From Heliocidaris erythrogramma (Eukaryota > Echinodermata > Echinoidea > Camarodonta > Echinometridae): a stretch of DNA of 64,000 nt. The stretch's first letter is position 1, and every line of letters begins with the position of its first letter. The stretch covers positions 30,741,313 to 30,805,312 of the forward strand of contig CM046853.1 in assembly GCA_025617745.1 (NCBI GenBank), written 5' to 3'. This document shows positions 33,405 through 47,493 of this stretch, piece by piece. Position numbers and translations under genes: made by a program. Under the pieces are notes generated by a model. That model had not been told where the DNA came from, did not search any database, and worked only from the letters and a program-made list of their open reading frames with translations.

Positions 33405-34595
33405 TCAGTCCGTTGGTGAGTCGATGAAAATGGGAAATCTCTCGTAGCGAAGTGCAGATTTGCAGGAATCGGTCCACCACTCTCTCCAGTTCTCCACCAA
33501 AGGCATTCTCATCTCTTCTTTTTGTTCCTCATCTCTCAAAATATGGTGAATTACATGCTTGCAAAAATTCTCCGGTTCTAAGAACGAATCCTCCTTATTG
33601 GTCGTCACTGAGCCGAATTTCTTCCACTCAAAGTATCTATTATACATCTCATCATTTTTATCCAGTTTGTCCAAGTATTCGGCAAGTTTAGACACAGATG
33701 GGAAATCTTGTACACCAAGCCCAGTGTCAAGGCATTGTACCAAAACTTTTCGGTGATATAATCGCGACATTCACTGTTTTCTAGAGCGAGATAGAACTTG
33801 TACTTCGGAAGACAGTTGTTAAGATTCCCACAAGGCTTCTCACCACATATCCCAAAACTATCGACACTGATATGTTTTGACAGAGCTCTAACAAACTCTT
33901 TGCGACTCCATGAGACTACCTGGCAATTAGATGACACCCATGCAACCAGTTTTGTTTTGTTTTTTGCCCAGTTCCTGGTGACATTACCAACAGTGGATGG
34001 TGCATGCGGCACGTATCGCCCATATTCGGCCCCGGACATGACGGCCTTTTTGTTGGTTGCTCCTGTGCGATACGTCATGATATAGTCATAGGACTTATTC
34101 AGGTATTTGCCGGTGGAATAACCTGTTCTGTCGTGTGTATCGGGCTCTCAAAAGTCCAGAAGATCCATTTCTGATGCTCGGATCGATACTGCATCAGCTT
34201 ATCCCAGTTCCAGCTTGATTTGTAATAGAGCAATACAACATCACTTGAAGCAAGTTGGTCATAGTCCTGCCCATAATCTATCTGAACGCCACAAGATAAC
34301 CCAAGACAAGAATATTTGCATTTAATCTTGTTGTCCCGAATTAGTCGTTCGAAGGGCCAGCCTATAGCATTATGCTTTCGATCAAGCCAAACATAAACAC
34401 TCTTGTAGCATTTCATAAGGGGTTGAGGCACTCTCTCTCCCCCGTTGGTGTCATTATTGCGCTTACATTATGTCTTGCTGCCTTTACGTGGTTTGCCAAT
34501 TTCGTGACTGGGCTTGCATTATATGACAATAAAAGAAAGTAAATAATAAAGCTGAAAATACATCCAAAAAAACAGAATCTCATCAAATTGCTCAT
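33405..34595 (-). pseudogene. Fucosyltransferase A' (GT10), disrupted
   Basis: Carries the same 67-bp deletion as A (junction 33714/33715). Near 34110 it also has a one-base loss in the GGCCGGTGG segment, but it lost a G where A lost a C. A further one-base loss lies in the C run before GTTGGTGTCAT near 34440. The N terminus reads MSNLMRFCFFG in place of MRDLMRFWLFG. Confidence 0.9.
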
Positions 34596-35030
34596 CTTGT
34601 GCAGACTTCACGAGCTTCCGTAGGCTGTAGAAATATACACAACTTTCTTCGACATATCCAACGCGGCGACACATAGACGCATATACGCGTAGAGAGGTCC
34701 TAGACATTAAGGGAGCATTGGCATCAATATGGGATATGGGGGGGGGGGTTACCTGTCTCATGAGGTGGATCAAATTACCACGGCCACTGATGGGGGAAGG
34801 GTCATAACTGGATCGTAGCATCTTCTTTTTACGTTCCTTTCTCCCTCTCCTTTTTTTTTTTACTTCTTTGCGCCATTCGATAGGAAGGGGGGGGGGGACA
34901 CGACCCGTGATCCCCACCCCCATCCACACTCATGCCAACAAGCATAATCAATAATGACATCTGTTGTGAGAAAAAAAAAACAATTGCCATTGTATTTGTA
35001 AACAGCCTCAGTGGGAAGAATAAAGCATAA

Positions 35031-35273
35031 TTGAATAGGATAGTGAAACACGCCAACAGAGAAATTGGTGTCACTGAAGAACAGCTGGAAGATGAAAGGG
35101 CAGTACTGGCAAGGTTGCAAGTGATTGTGAAAGATTCGAATCACCCTCTGCATGAGGAAGTGTTCTTTAACAGATCTGGAAGAATTAGGCTGCCTGGAAT
35201 AAGGACTGATAGGTTTGGGAGGTCATTTCTCCCAAGTGCAGTGAAAGCATTCAACTACATTTTCTGTAGATGA
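35031..35273 (+). pseudogene. Reverse-transcriptase C-terminal relic (unit A', best preserved)
   Basis: Longest continuous frame of this relic: HANREIGVTEEQLEDERAVL, LQVIVKDSNHPLHEEVFF, RSGRIRLPGIRTDRFGRSFL, then PSAVKAFNYIFCR and stop. It lacks the five residues after EQLED that the other copies have. No methionine start; it is the 3' tip of a longer lost frame. Confidence 0.6.
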
Positions 35274-36410
35274 AAGATCTAGTCTCTAGTGTAGTTTCAT
35301 CACCTCTGAGTATTTCTTTCTACGTTCTCTTCTTTTCTCTCTCTCTCTCTCTTCGTCTTTGAAGTACAGGGGTGACTGTAGGTTTGGGTTAGGTTGAGTT
35401 AAGGATTTACCAATAATTTCTCATTAATTTGTATTTTTATGGAAATAACATGGGAGTAAAATCTGAACCTATCAGTTTTCAGGAAATGGTTGTAACAATT
35501 TGACAGTTGATTGTAATACATGTAATTATGTCTGCCTTATATTACTTCTTCTCTCATTCTCTCTTTCTTTCTCTCTCTCTCTCTCTCTTGTCTCTCTTTC
35601 TCTTTATCTTCCACCCTACAGTGGTCATTACGCATATAATGTGTTTACATTACAGTTCAGTGTTTCTTACACAAAGTTCTAGTATAGGTGCAATAATTTT
35701 TGTTTGTTACACAGCAATTAGGCAGATTAGGAGATGCAACATTTAATGTAACATTCAAATCAGTATTACCGATTAAACAAGGGCAACGAAAAGCGTAGCA
35801 CCCCCTCGCCGGGTACAACGTGTGTTATCACGGTTTTTGTTATTTTTTTACGGTCACAAGGTGCTATTTGACCAATCAGGATGGCTACATTATTGAATCC
35901 GCTTTATAAAACAAGTTATCTGAATTAGACTATACTATTGTATTACTAGGCAAGGAAGTTACTAATACCTAGGAATTGGATGTACAGAAAGTTTACTACT
36001 TTATGTAATGACCCATTTCATCGTTACAACTTTTCTATTATGTAGTGTAAGGAGGGAGTGTCATGCACGTCTTGTGTCATGTACGTCTTGTGTCATGTAA
36101 AGAATTGTATATCTACATTTCTTTAATATGATTGTATTTAATTATATTACAGAGCATTTGTATGTACTTTTTTCTTTTTCACAAAGGGGTCTGTAAATTC
36201 CAACAGAGCGTTTTAATAGACTTCTCCACTTTTTTTTGCTACGAATAATTTTATGATAGTAAATTTTGATATTACAACTGTTTTTTATGTGTAATTGTAA
36301 ACACTTTTTAATGTAATTTTGTTTGATATTACGTAAAATAAATCTGTGTATGTCCATTTCTTAGACATTTGTGGAAAATAAACAAAATTTGAAACCTTAA
36401 AACCTTACCT

Positions 36411-36526
36411 TTAAGGACCCCATTGGAAATAAGCCATTTCGGCTTTCATGGGCTATCCTGTCATGGTACCCGGTTATGTTTGTATTGCAATATACCTGAC
36501 GAATAAAATCAAATCAAATCAAATCA
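36411..36526 (+). mobile_element. 116-bp LINE/SINE tail insertion (second version)
   Basis: Counterpart of 11435-11550, with the same TACCT flanks. Confidence 0.75.
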
Positions 36527-36900
36527 TACCTAGAGATTGCCCGAGGATATAGTCTATTTTTATTTATTAAAATTTCACACATACCTAGATTTACCTCTAC
36601 ATGATGATCAAAGAACAGTACTTGAAAGAATTGTTTTGTCTGTTCTCCTCTCCCCCCCCCCCCCCCCCTCCCTCCTCCGGAAAGAAAAAAACAAATAAAA
36701 TTTAAGTCACACAAATACAATGTACCTCGTTAAACATACTCAAAGAAAAATCACGTGTACCGAATACTGTAAGCATAGAGTATCGCAGCCGTTCCCAGCG
36801 TGTGTTTTTTTTTGTGTCCAACCACACGTGGACGTATTTGCCTCGCCGTCACAATGTATGAAAGCTTTCCCATTTCCAATAAACTGGTGTATTAATGTAC

Positions 36901-36988
36901 CTCGCTCTTCCGCTAATTTTCTTTCCTCTCGTTCATTTTCCAGCATTCTTTGTTTAATTTCTTTAAGAGTTGGGGTTTCATTTTAGTT
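36901..36988 (-). other. Exon-like segment (second version of 11923-12011)
   Basis: Same putative splice borders. One G of the TTGGGGG run is missing, so the frame after MKP is shifted in this version. Confidence 0.3.
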
Positions 36989-37292
36989 CTGCTATAAACA
37001 AAAATCATATACTTATAATCAAAAGTACAATATGATTAATTTAACTGCTCTTTCCCTATACATTTAAAGCTTTTATACCTATGCAAATCCCCCCTCCCAG
37101 TTTATATTTTTAATATCCAATAAATTGAAGTACATTTCCTAGGTCTTAAAAATGTCTTTTTCAGATTCAAAATCAATGATTTCAGTGGCTTATAACAATT
37201 CTTGTACCTTATATCGATAACAAGTTTTATGAAACAGGGTCCTGATCGACATGTAATAGGAAAATTATATTTTCTTGGTACTACAAAATTTT

Positions 37293-37545
37293 AATATGGC
37301 ACGAAAAAGAGACATGATAACGAAGCTTTTCGACCTGCACTCATCAGGTTATCACGCAAATTACTCGAAATGACAAAAGGAGTTCGTCCAAGCTTTGCGA
37401 TTGTTCTGAAATTACGGCGTCCGGGTTGTGTCCGGGTTCGAGTATAATATAGTTGATTTCGAGTAATTTGTTATATACCTGCGTGATAACCTGATGAGTG
37501 CAGGTCGAAAAGCTTCGTTATCATGTCTCTTTTTCGTGCCATATT
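37293..37545. mobile_element. 253-bp foldback MITE (unit B')
   Basis: Counterpart of 12316-12568, identical length; the T run in the spacer of the left version is here GAGTAATTTGTTA. Confidence 0.85.
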
Positions 37546-37603
37546 ACAATAATATTTGTAAACCGCTCAATGATTGATCTTGTCTGATTTGTATCTCTGT
37601 CTC

Positions 37604-38865
37604 TCAGTCCGTTGGTGAGTCGATGAAAATGGGAAATCTCTCGTAGCGAAGTGCAGATTTGCAGGAATCGGTCCACCACTCTCTCCAGTTCTCCACCAAA
37701 GGCATTCTCATCTCTTCTTTTTGTTCCTCATCTCTCAAAATATGGTGAATTACATGCTTGCAAAAATTCTCCGGTTCTAAGAACGAATCCTCCTTATTGG
37801 TCGTCACTGAGCCGAATTTCTTCCACTCAAAATATCTATTATACATCTCATCATTTTTATCCAGTTTGTCCAAGTATTCGGCAAGTTTAGACACAGATGG
37901 GAAATCTTGTACATGTATAAAGGAGTTCGGTGGAGCCATTCTGATGTAGTCTTCTTTTGGAGCTCCGTAGACAACTGGAACCAAGCCCAATGTCAAGGCA
38001 TTGTACCAAAACTTTTCAGTGATATAATCGCGACATTCACTGTTTTCTAGAGCGAGAAAGAACTTGTACTTCGGAAGACAGTTGTTAAGATTCCCCACAA
38101 GGCTTCTCACCGCATTTCCCAAAACTATCGACACTGATATGTTTTGACAGAGCTCCAACGAACTCTTTGCGACTCCATGAGACTACCTGGCAATTAGATG
38201 ACACCCACGCGACCAGTTTTGTTTTGTTTTTTGCCCAGTTCTTGGTGACATTACCAACAGTGGATGGTGCATGCGGCACGTATCGCCCATATTCGGCCCC
38301 GGACATGACGGCCTTTTTGTTGGTTGCTCCTGTACGATACGTCATGATATAGTCATAGGACTTATTCAGGTATTTGGCCGGTGGAATAACCTGTTTTGTC
38401 GTGTGTATCGGGCTCTCAAATGTCCAGAAGATCCATTTCTGATTCTCGGATCGATACTGCATCAGCTTATCCCAGTTCCAGCTTGATTTGAAATCGAGCA
38501 ATACAACATCACTTGAAGCAAGTTGGTCATAGTCCTGCCCATAATCTATCTGAACGCCACAAGATAACCCAAGACAAGAATATTTGCCTTTAATCTTATT
38601 GTCCCGAATTAATAGTCCTAGGGGCCAGCTTATATCAATACGCTTTCGATCAAGCCAAACATAAACACTCTTGTAGTATTTCATAAGGGGTTGAGGCACT
38701 CTCTCTCTCCCCCGTTGGTGTCATCGTTGCGCTTACATTATGTCTTGCTGCTTTTACGTGGTTTGCCGATTTCGCGACTGGGCTTGCATTATATGATAAT
38801 AAAAGAAAGTAAATGATAGAGCTGAAAATACATCCAAACAACCAGAATCTCATCAAATCCCTCAT
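37604..38865 (-). pseudogene. Fucosyltransferase B' (GT10), two C insertions
   Basis: Differs from intact B by an extra C in GATTCCCCACAAGG near 38093 and an extra C in CTCTCCCCCGTTGG near 38711, each shifting the frame. All motifs of B are otherwise present. One replacement is KFFLALENS for KFYLALENS, shared with gene E. Because both lesions are homopolymer-length changes, a consensus error is more likely than a real null allele. Confidence 0.88.
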
Positions 38866-39318
38866 CTTGTGCAGACTTCAGGAGCTTCCGTAGGCTTTAG
38901 AAATATACACAACTTTCTTCGACATAACCAACGCGGCGACACATTCATGAGAATGATTTATACCATAATTTAGTGACGCGTACAGAGGGCCTAGACATTA
39001 AGGGAGCACTGGCATCAATATGGGGGGGGGGGGGGGTTACCTGTCTCATGAGGTGGATCAAATTATCACGGCCACTGATGGGGGAAGGGTCATAGCTGGG
39101 TCGTAGCATCTTCTTTTTACGTTCCTTTCTCCCTCTCTCTTTTTTTTTACTTCTTTGCGCCATTCGATAGGAAGGGGGGAGGGTACACGACCCGTGATCC
39201 CCACCCTCATCCACACTCATGCCAACAAGCATAATAATTAATGACATCTGTTGCGAGAAAAGAAAAGCAGTTGCCATTGTATTTGTTAACAACCTCAGTG
39301 TGAAGAATAAAGCATAAT

Positions 39319-39535
39319 TGAATAGGATAGTGAAACGTGCCAACAGAGAAATTGGTGTCACTTAAAAACAGCTGGAAGATATTGTAGAAAGAGCAGTACT
39401 GGAAAAGTTGCAAGTGATTGTGAAACATTCAAATCACCCTCTGCATGAGGAAGGGGTCTTAAATATATCTGGAAGAAGTTTGGGAGGTCATTTCTCCCAA
39501 GTGCAGTGAAAGCATTCAACTACAGTTTCTGTAGA
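39319..39535 (+). pseudogene. Reverse-transcriptase C-terminal relic (unit B')
   Basis: Counterpart of 14333-14552 with the same stop and internal deletion. Confidence 0.45.
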
Positions 39536-42380
39536 TTAAAGATCTAGTCTCTAGTGTAGTTTCATCACCTCTGAGTACTTCTTTCTACTTTCTCTTCTTT
39601 TCTCCCCCCCCCCCCCTCTCTCTCTCTCTCTCGCTCTCTCACTCTCTCACTCTCTTTTGGGTTAGGTTGCGTTAAGGATTTACCGCTAATTTCTCATTAA
39701 TTGGTATTTTTATTGAAATAACATGGGAGTAAAATCTGAACCTATCAGTTTTCAGGAAATGGTTGTAACAATTTGACAGTTGATTATAATACATGTAATT
39801 ATGTATGCATTATATTACCTCTCCTCTCTCTCTCTCTCTCTCTTCTTGTCTCTCTTTCTCTTTATCTTCCACCCTACATTTGTCATTATGCATATAATGT
39901 GTTTACATTACAGTTCAGTGTTTCGTACACAAAGTTCTAGTATAGGGGCAATAATTTTTGTTTATTAGAAAGCAATTAGGCAGATTAGGAGATGCAACAT
40001 TGAATGTAACATTCAAATCAGTATTACCGATTAAACAAGGGCAACGAAAAGCGTAGCACCCCCTCGCCGGGTACAACGTGTGATATCACTGTTTTTTTGC
40101 ATGGTCACATGGTGTTATTTGACCAATCAGGATGGCTACATTATTGAACCCGCTTTATGAAACAAGTTATCTCAATTAGACTATACTATTGTATTACTAG
40201 GCAAGGAAGTTACTAATACCTAGGAATTGGATGTACAGAAAGTTTACTACTTTATGTAATGACCCATGTCATCGTTACAACTTTTCTATTATGTAGTGTA
40301 AGGAGGGAGTGTCATGCAGGACTTGTGTCATGTAAAGAATTGTATATCTACATTTCTTTAATATGATTGTATTTAATTATATTACAGAGCATTTGTATGT
40401 ACTTTTTCTTTTTCACAAAGGGTTCTGTAAATTCCAACAGAGCGTTTTAATAGACTTCTCCACTTTTTTTTTGCTACGAATAGTTTTATGATAGTAAATT
40501 TTGATATTACAACTGTTTTTTATGTGTAATTGTAAACACTTTTTAATGTAATTTTGTTTGATATTACGTAAAATAAATCTGTGTATGTCCGTTTCTTAGA
40601 CATTTGTGAAAATAAAGAAAATTTGAAACCTTGAAACCTTACCTAGAGATTGCCCGAGGATATAGTCTATTTTTATTTATTAAAATTTCACACATACCTA
40701 GATTTACCTCTACATGATGATCAAAGAATAGTACTTGAAAGAATTGTTTTGTCTGTTCTCCTCTCTCCCCACCCCCCCCCCCCCCCCCCCCTCCTCCGGA
40801 AAGAAAAAAAAATAAAATTTAAAGGTATTGTGTAGCTTTGCAAAATTTGACAAATTCAGCGTGAAAGTGGTCCAATTATATATAATCCTACTGTTAGAAC
40901 TATAATTAGTGACATGTGAAAGTAAGATAGAAATTGGAGCTCATTTACTATTTTTAAAAAAGAAAATAAATATGGTTTTGAAATCAAAATTCTGGCTGAA
41001 ATAACGGCAGATCTACGTTTCAAACAGTATTTGGTCTAGCGTCCTCATGCGTTCGTTGTGAGACATTGGCAATACGCTATGTGTGTTTCGTACATGTTAT
41101 CTCTGGTAAGCCAGTTTATACCCAACATCAACTTACAGGCGCTAGGCGCCAGTGATATACCAGCTTTTAGCTAGCTGAGCTGTCGGGATAGTTACTTGTA
41201 CAGTGCAACGGTATACGGTCGTACCGTACCCGTCGGCGAGCCATGCCAGCGCCAGCGTATACGCATATCGCATGTAGCTAACTAACTCGGCTCAGTGCAG
41301 CTAGCTAGCATACTGAAAGCTAGTTCTCGACGTTTGTTTTATCATCTTGAGACTTGAGATTTTTTTCTCCTTCAGACAAGCAGCGGCAGCTGTCTAGTCA
41401 GATTGATGCCAGCGCCGGGACAGGGGCACAGTGTGATATCCACAACTCACTGTAAGATTTGTAAGATTTGTAAGATTTGTAAGATTTTATTGACTCTAGC
41501 TCTATCGACTGGAGTGGTATCCCGGGTATAATGGGGTGACCTACATGTACATGATTGTACTGCGTACTTTACTGTACGCCGAGCTCCTTGGCTGATCAAT
41601 CTGGTAATTGGTATAGTGGCAGTGGTACTGGCCTCCGCAGCTGTATGGGGAGCGCTAGGTCTGCGCACCTAAGGTTTTGACGGGAAAAATGAACAAGAAT
41701 TTCTTTACTATTCCTCTAAAGATTTATTTTATTTTATTCCTGATATTCTAAAGAGTAAGTTTGAAAAAAAATTGCATCAAAATTAGAGCAAGGACAATGC
41801 CATTTTCACAAGAAACGGTGGTCTTCACCGTCTTGTCATTTCAAGTAGGCCCTAATTCAACATTGAATATAAAATTTTTTATAAACAATCTTGCATGGTT
41901 CCCAATCCCATGTCTGCGCACTTATTCAAATATTCATTTACACGCAGTTCGGGAGTTTTTGACGTGAAAAACAACATTTTGAGGCTTGTGAATAAAATGT
42001 CTGGTTTGTATGGCTCGTAAGTATGTGAGGAATGATTATAATTCATTTAGACATGCATGACATGTTACAAGTTATTGTTAGATCTTGTTTTTGTTGATAT
42101 GTGCCTCCGACTCCACTCACAGTTGGATACCATGGCATGAACGGCTCCGTAGGCCAGTACTACTAGTACTAGTACCAGATTGATAAGCCAAGGAGCTCAT
42201 AATATAGGTAGGATCCATACCGTGTGTGGAGGCAGATAATGAGATATCAACCCCCCCCCCCCCCCCAAAAAAAAAAAAATAGATCTAAAAATTAAAAATA
42301 AATATTGCCATTTCTCACATACTGTGAGTCACTGTCATGCAAACCATCCTCAGCCAGGCCTCAGAGTCAGAGTTTCTAAA

Positions 42381-42650
42381 GGGGTTACCTTCAACTCCAG
42401 GATCAACTAAGGTTGTAAAAATTGATTGACAAAAAAAAACAACACAAAACTGGCAGGTGTGATCAGGTTTTTTTTTTACTTGCACATGATGTAAGTTATA
42501 TGGGACTACCCATGCAAGGTAAGGTTTGTGTGTCCCATATATATATACATTACAAATGCAAGGTAAAAAAATCTGTTGATTTTAGTCTTTTTTCCCCCTT
42601 TTTTAGTTATTCAATTTTTACAATCTTAGTTGATCCTGGAAGGTAACCCC
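42381..42650. mobile_element. 267-270-bp TIR MITE (second version)
   Basis: Counterpart of 17392-17658; here both ends keep four G/C (GGGGTTACC ... GGTAACCCC). Confidence 0.65.
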
Positions 42651-44381
42651 TATAGCAAATTCCGAGGGTGGGTTGCATGGGTCAAATTATGTGAGAAATG
42701 GTGATATTTAGATGTAGTTTTTTGGGTGATGCCTTCCAACACACAAGGTATATGGATCCCATGTACAGCTCCATAGGCAAGTACCAGATTGATAAGCCAA
42801 GGAGCTCGTACAGCTACCTGGTACCCACACACAAGCTCCCATGCATTCGCTTAAACGCAGTGTGCCATGGCACGTCTATTCTATGTTGTCTTTGAAGCGA
42901 AACGGGCAAGGCGAGACGTGCCAGAACGACTAGAACGACAAAATGAAAAAAAAAAACGTTGCTTTGGAATGTTTTTTCTCTTTTTCTCAAGAAAAAAATG
43001 GTATGCTTTGGAACGAAAACTTTAGTGTAAAAATGGGGGTCTTCTGGGCGGCACATACCCACCACACACTGCATTTACATGTATATACTGAGTGCTCCCC
43101 CCCCCCCCCCCCCCCCCCCCCGGATCGTTAGATCTGTTTCTTTCTTCCAGATTTGAAAAAATAGATTCACTCTGCTCTTTCCAGGAATTTTGAATCTTCT
43201 TCTTGCCGCTTTTCCAATCTGGTGGAATATTACATACCAATCATGCCATTGAGTAATTGCATTGTTTTCTTAGCAGTTCAAAATCTTGATTTATATAGGA
43301 TTTATATGTGACAGTTCTTATCAATGAGAATGAGAAATCCTTATCACTAAGTATACCTATGTTGGTGTCCGGACAGATAGTTTCCAACTACTGGTAGATC
43401 TGATCTGTAAATTTTAAAAATTTTGCATTCAATATTCGGGAAATCGCAATGTATGTTGGGCATAAGCATGAATAAATATTTTATCTTGGTTAGTGCTATT
43501 CCATGCATATTATTTTGGGAGAAATCCAATGGCAAACTTCAGTTATATGGACCCACCCCTTCATACTACTGAATTTTATTTTTAAAATGTTTTTTAATAC
43601 TTCCCTGGATAAGTGGATATATGCAATAGGACAGGGAGGTGTGGGCTGTTCACAGGTACATGTATATGATTCAGTAGATATCGACAAACTCTTATTTTTA
43701 GTCTTCATTCAGATCCATATACTTGTCTAAGAAAACGGTTTGATAATCTGTTATGGATACATTTGACTAGTCATTCTATTTTGCTTACAGATGCATGACA
43801 TCTCTTATTTGATGATGGAGCAGACACAGTCATGCCAGAAACATGCAAATAGATCTACACTCACCTACAGGTAAATATCCTCTTTCCTCACCTTCCATGT
43901 TTACTTGAGAGATGTGCAATTATAGAACAGGAATGAAACAAAGAACAATTTTGTATTTGGAGTAGTAGGGTCTACATGTAAAAAATAAAGAAATGAAGTA
44001 TAATAAAAAATAAAATTCAGCTGGTTTATTGCCACTTGGGTCTATTCCATTAAAGTTTTTGTCATGCAAGAGCTTGACTAACTGGGGCGTTGATAGAACA
44101 TTTTGAATGGGATTGTGACACTCAAATTTGCCAACAAATGGATGCGATACCCATTTTTGCCGACAAAACTGCTGCACCCTAATCCCTCTCCCCCGACAAA
44201 AATTAATAAAAGAAAATCGCAGACATAGAGATCTTGATCAGACAGGCCCATTTCGTAAGGAGGGGACTGACGCCTTATGCCCAAATATCAGCTTTTCAAT
44301 TTCTAAATATTTTGCCAGATAATTACATAAGTTACCGGTATGTAATTATCCTGGAACCTTTCTTCTTCAATATGTGGATAT

Positions 44382-45191
44382 GGGTCTGTTCACAAAGTTG
44401 GGCACCTTTTGAGACATTTTTTTCTGTAATCCCCTGTAATTTGATGAAAAAGTCTAGTTAGAATTTTCTTACTTGGCCATTCTATCTCTGGTGAAAATAA
44501 AAAGCATCTGAGAAACATAAACATGTTGTTCCACAATGTATTTTGGAAATAATTATGAAAAACCAGCGTGTGGATGTAACCGGACATTGTGTCCGTGTTA
44601 CATCCGCAAAGTCTTATTTTGAGACATAACGGCACATCCATAATGCTCTTGATGATAAATATTTGCCTGGTTACTTTAGGTTCTCTATTTAATTCAATGC
44701 AACAACAACTGCAATGAGAGTATATACTGACTTCAAGAGTTATTGATGAAAGTTGCAGATATTCTTTGGTGTCTCGTTCATCCACAACTTGTGACATTTG
44801 ATTGGAAACCGTTACACCCACAACATTCATGATAAACTCAGGGAAGATATTTATTCTTTTGTTAAAAGTTTTGCTTCATTAAGTCAGCACCATAACACAA
44901 TGTACCCATTACTAATAGGATTTAGCTTTGTAATAAAGGTATCATGCATGTTGATATGCTGGTAATCTAAAAAAAAGGTGGTTGTGGATGTAACATGGAA
45001 CACCAGTATATTTTTGTCAATATTTTGAAAATGCCCCTCAAAACAATTTGTCTTGTGTTCTTCAAAAGCTTCCTGGAGGCACCAAGTACATTCATATAAA
45101 ACAACTTAATGGTGTAAGTCATAGTGTTAAAACTACAATGTTTTTACGATAAAATGTCAAGTTTCGGTGCCCCAACTTTGTGAACAGACCC
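44382..45191. mobile_element. 810-bp TIR element (second version)
   Basis: Counterpart of 19394-20203, same length, same ATAT flanks and internal hairpin. Confidence 0.7.
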
Positions 45192-46218
45192 ATATACATG
45201 TATACTAGCACTTCGCTGCCCGAATGTGACCATCTGAACTTTGACAATCCCAGGGGGGCAGCCATTTGCCCAAAGATTAACATCTCAATGTTTTTTGCGA
45301 GCGACTTGAGCGAGCGAGCAAAAAAATTTGACCAGTTTTTCCTTCTTTCTCTTCCATTCCTTTCCTTCTTTTTAGTGTTTATTTTCCTTTCCCTTCCTTT
45401 CCTTTTTTACCCTATATTTCCTCTTCCCTCACTCTCCCCCCCCCCCCTTTTTTGTTGCCAACAGAGGTGGCGCATTTGCCGCTAGCGACGCCCGGTTGAC
45501 AAATTTATGATATTTATATCCGCATTCCTATAGATTTTGTAAATTTGTCTTGATGAATGATGAAAGAAATATTTGTGGATGAAGGATGGATTTACTTTAC
45601 ATTTTATATTCTTATGATGAATAATTTATGGGATTCTGTATTACAGTCAGATATAGAGATTTTTGTTAGTATAAGTAATTTTTTTGTAGGCAGTTGTTAG
45701 TTCATGTCTGATTTGTTTGCACGTTAGTTTTACACAAGGTGTTGCTGTGTAAATTACTAGAATATTTTTTAAAAGGTACCTCTACCATCATGTAGACCAG
45801 TGCATGTTGTGTTCGCAACACTGGCATATTTCACTTTAGGACAGTTTCCATTTCAGTTCATGACCAAAAAAGTGTTATGAAAAGCTTGACACCTTGTTAA
45901 GAAACACATTGGCCACAATTCACAAAGGAGGGTAAACCCATGGTCTAAACTATGGTTTAAAATAAGCGTAGCCTGTATTGCCATTTATGATTGGGCATGA
46001 GGCCATGTACGTTGCTTGTAATACCCTTACAGAAGTATTCATGAATTCAGGCCATGGCCTTTTCACAAAAGAAAAAAAATCTATTTCATTGAAATTCTAA
46101 TTCATTTTTTTAAAACTATCTTTTCTTTTATTACAGCACCACCAAACTGTTGTACGTGCTGATTGGATTCCCTGCCACTGTCAGCTTAGTTATGGTGTTA
46201 GACTTCCTGGTCTTGCTC

Positions 46219-46592
46219 AGTTCCAAGATACGATTGATGAGATCACTCGTCCTATCCATCTACCTGTTTGCCTGGGAATCCTGGACCCTCACAGCAGACC
46301 TCCAGAGGCGAATTCAAGCAATGGAAATGAGATGCTTCTGTAAAATCTCATATAAAGACCACATAACCGAGACGGTCCGCACCATCATCCACCAAGCAAT
46401 TGGGCCATACGAAGAACTCCTCATGACCGTGAAAAAGCGCAAACTGAAATGATATGTCATGTTTCACATTCTTCGGGTCTTGCAAAAACCATCCTGCAAG
46501 GCACAGTGAAAGGTGGAAGAAAAAGAGGAAGACAGAAGAAAAGATGGGAAGACGATATCAAAGAGTGGACCGGCCTGGACTTTTCTTGTTAG
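46219..46592 (+). pseudogene. Non-LTR RT C-terminal relic (second version)
   Basis: Counterpart of 21231-21604 with the same stop and frame change, so these lesions are genuine and predate the split of the two versions. Confidence 0.85.
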
Positions 46593-47493
46593 CTCACCTG
46601 AGCCTAAGGCTTGAGCGAGCTATTGCGATGGAAATTTGTCCGTCGTCCGTCGTGCGTTGTCCGTTAACTTTTTACATTTTCATGTTCTTGATCACATGAT
46701 CGGAATTCAACCAAACTTGGTAGGAATCATCCTTAGGGTTAGGGGACCCAAAGTTGCTACCCTGGGGGAGAGCCCCTGATTGTAAAAGCTATGTAAATTT
46801 CAAACATCTTCTCCAGAACCAGGCATAGCTCAGACTTGGTATTGTGTATGGAGATACCTCTATAGATGAAGAATGAATGTTGTTCATGAAATTTCTCTGA
46901 GTGGCCCTATAGGGGCCCTGTGGGGGTAACACACTGGAGAGGGGGGGGGGGGGGGGTGCTGCCAGGCAAAATGTACATTCTGATCTTCTTCTCCAAAACA
47001 CACGATCGGAATTCAACCAAACTTGGTAGGAATCATCCTTAGGGGTAGGGGATCCAAAATTGCTAAATTGGTACATGTGGCCCCCAGGGGGCCCAGGGGG
47101 AGGGCCCCCAAGTGTAAAAGCTATGTCAATTTCAAACATCTCTTCTCCAGAATCGGGAATAGCTCAGACTTGGTATTGTGTATGGAGATACCTCTATAGA
47201 CGAAAAATGAAAGTTCATGATTTTTTTCTGGGTGGCCCTATAGGGGGTCTGTGGGGGTAACATACTGGAGGGGGGGGGGGCTGTTGTCCGCCATTCATAA
47301 ACTTTTTACATTTTCAGCTTCTTCTCCAAAACCAATGATTGGAATTTAACCGAACTTGGTAGGAAGCTCAGACTTGGTATTGTGTATAGAGATACCTCTA
47401 TACATGAAGAATGAAAGTTGTTCATGAAATTTTTCTGGGTGGCCTTATAGGGGCCCCTGCACCAGATGTGAATTGATCCACGTCAGGTGAGCT
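46591..47493. mobile_element. AGCTCACCTGA element (second version)
   Basis: Counterpart of 21603-22502. It preserves CCAAACTTGGTAGGAATCAT in its first repeat, where the left version has a short deletion. Confidence 0.75.
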
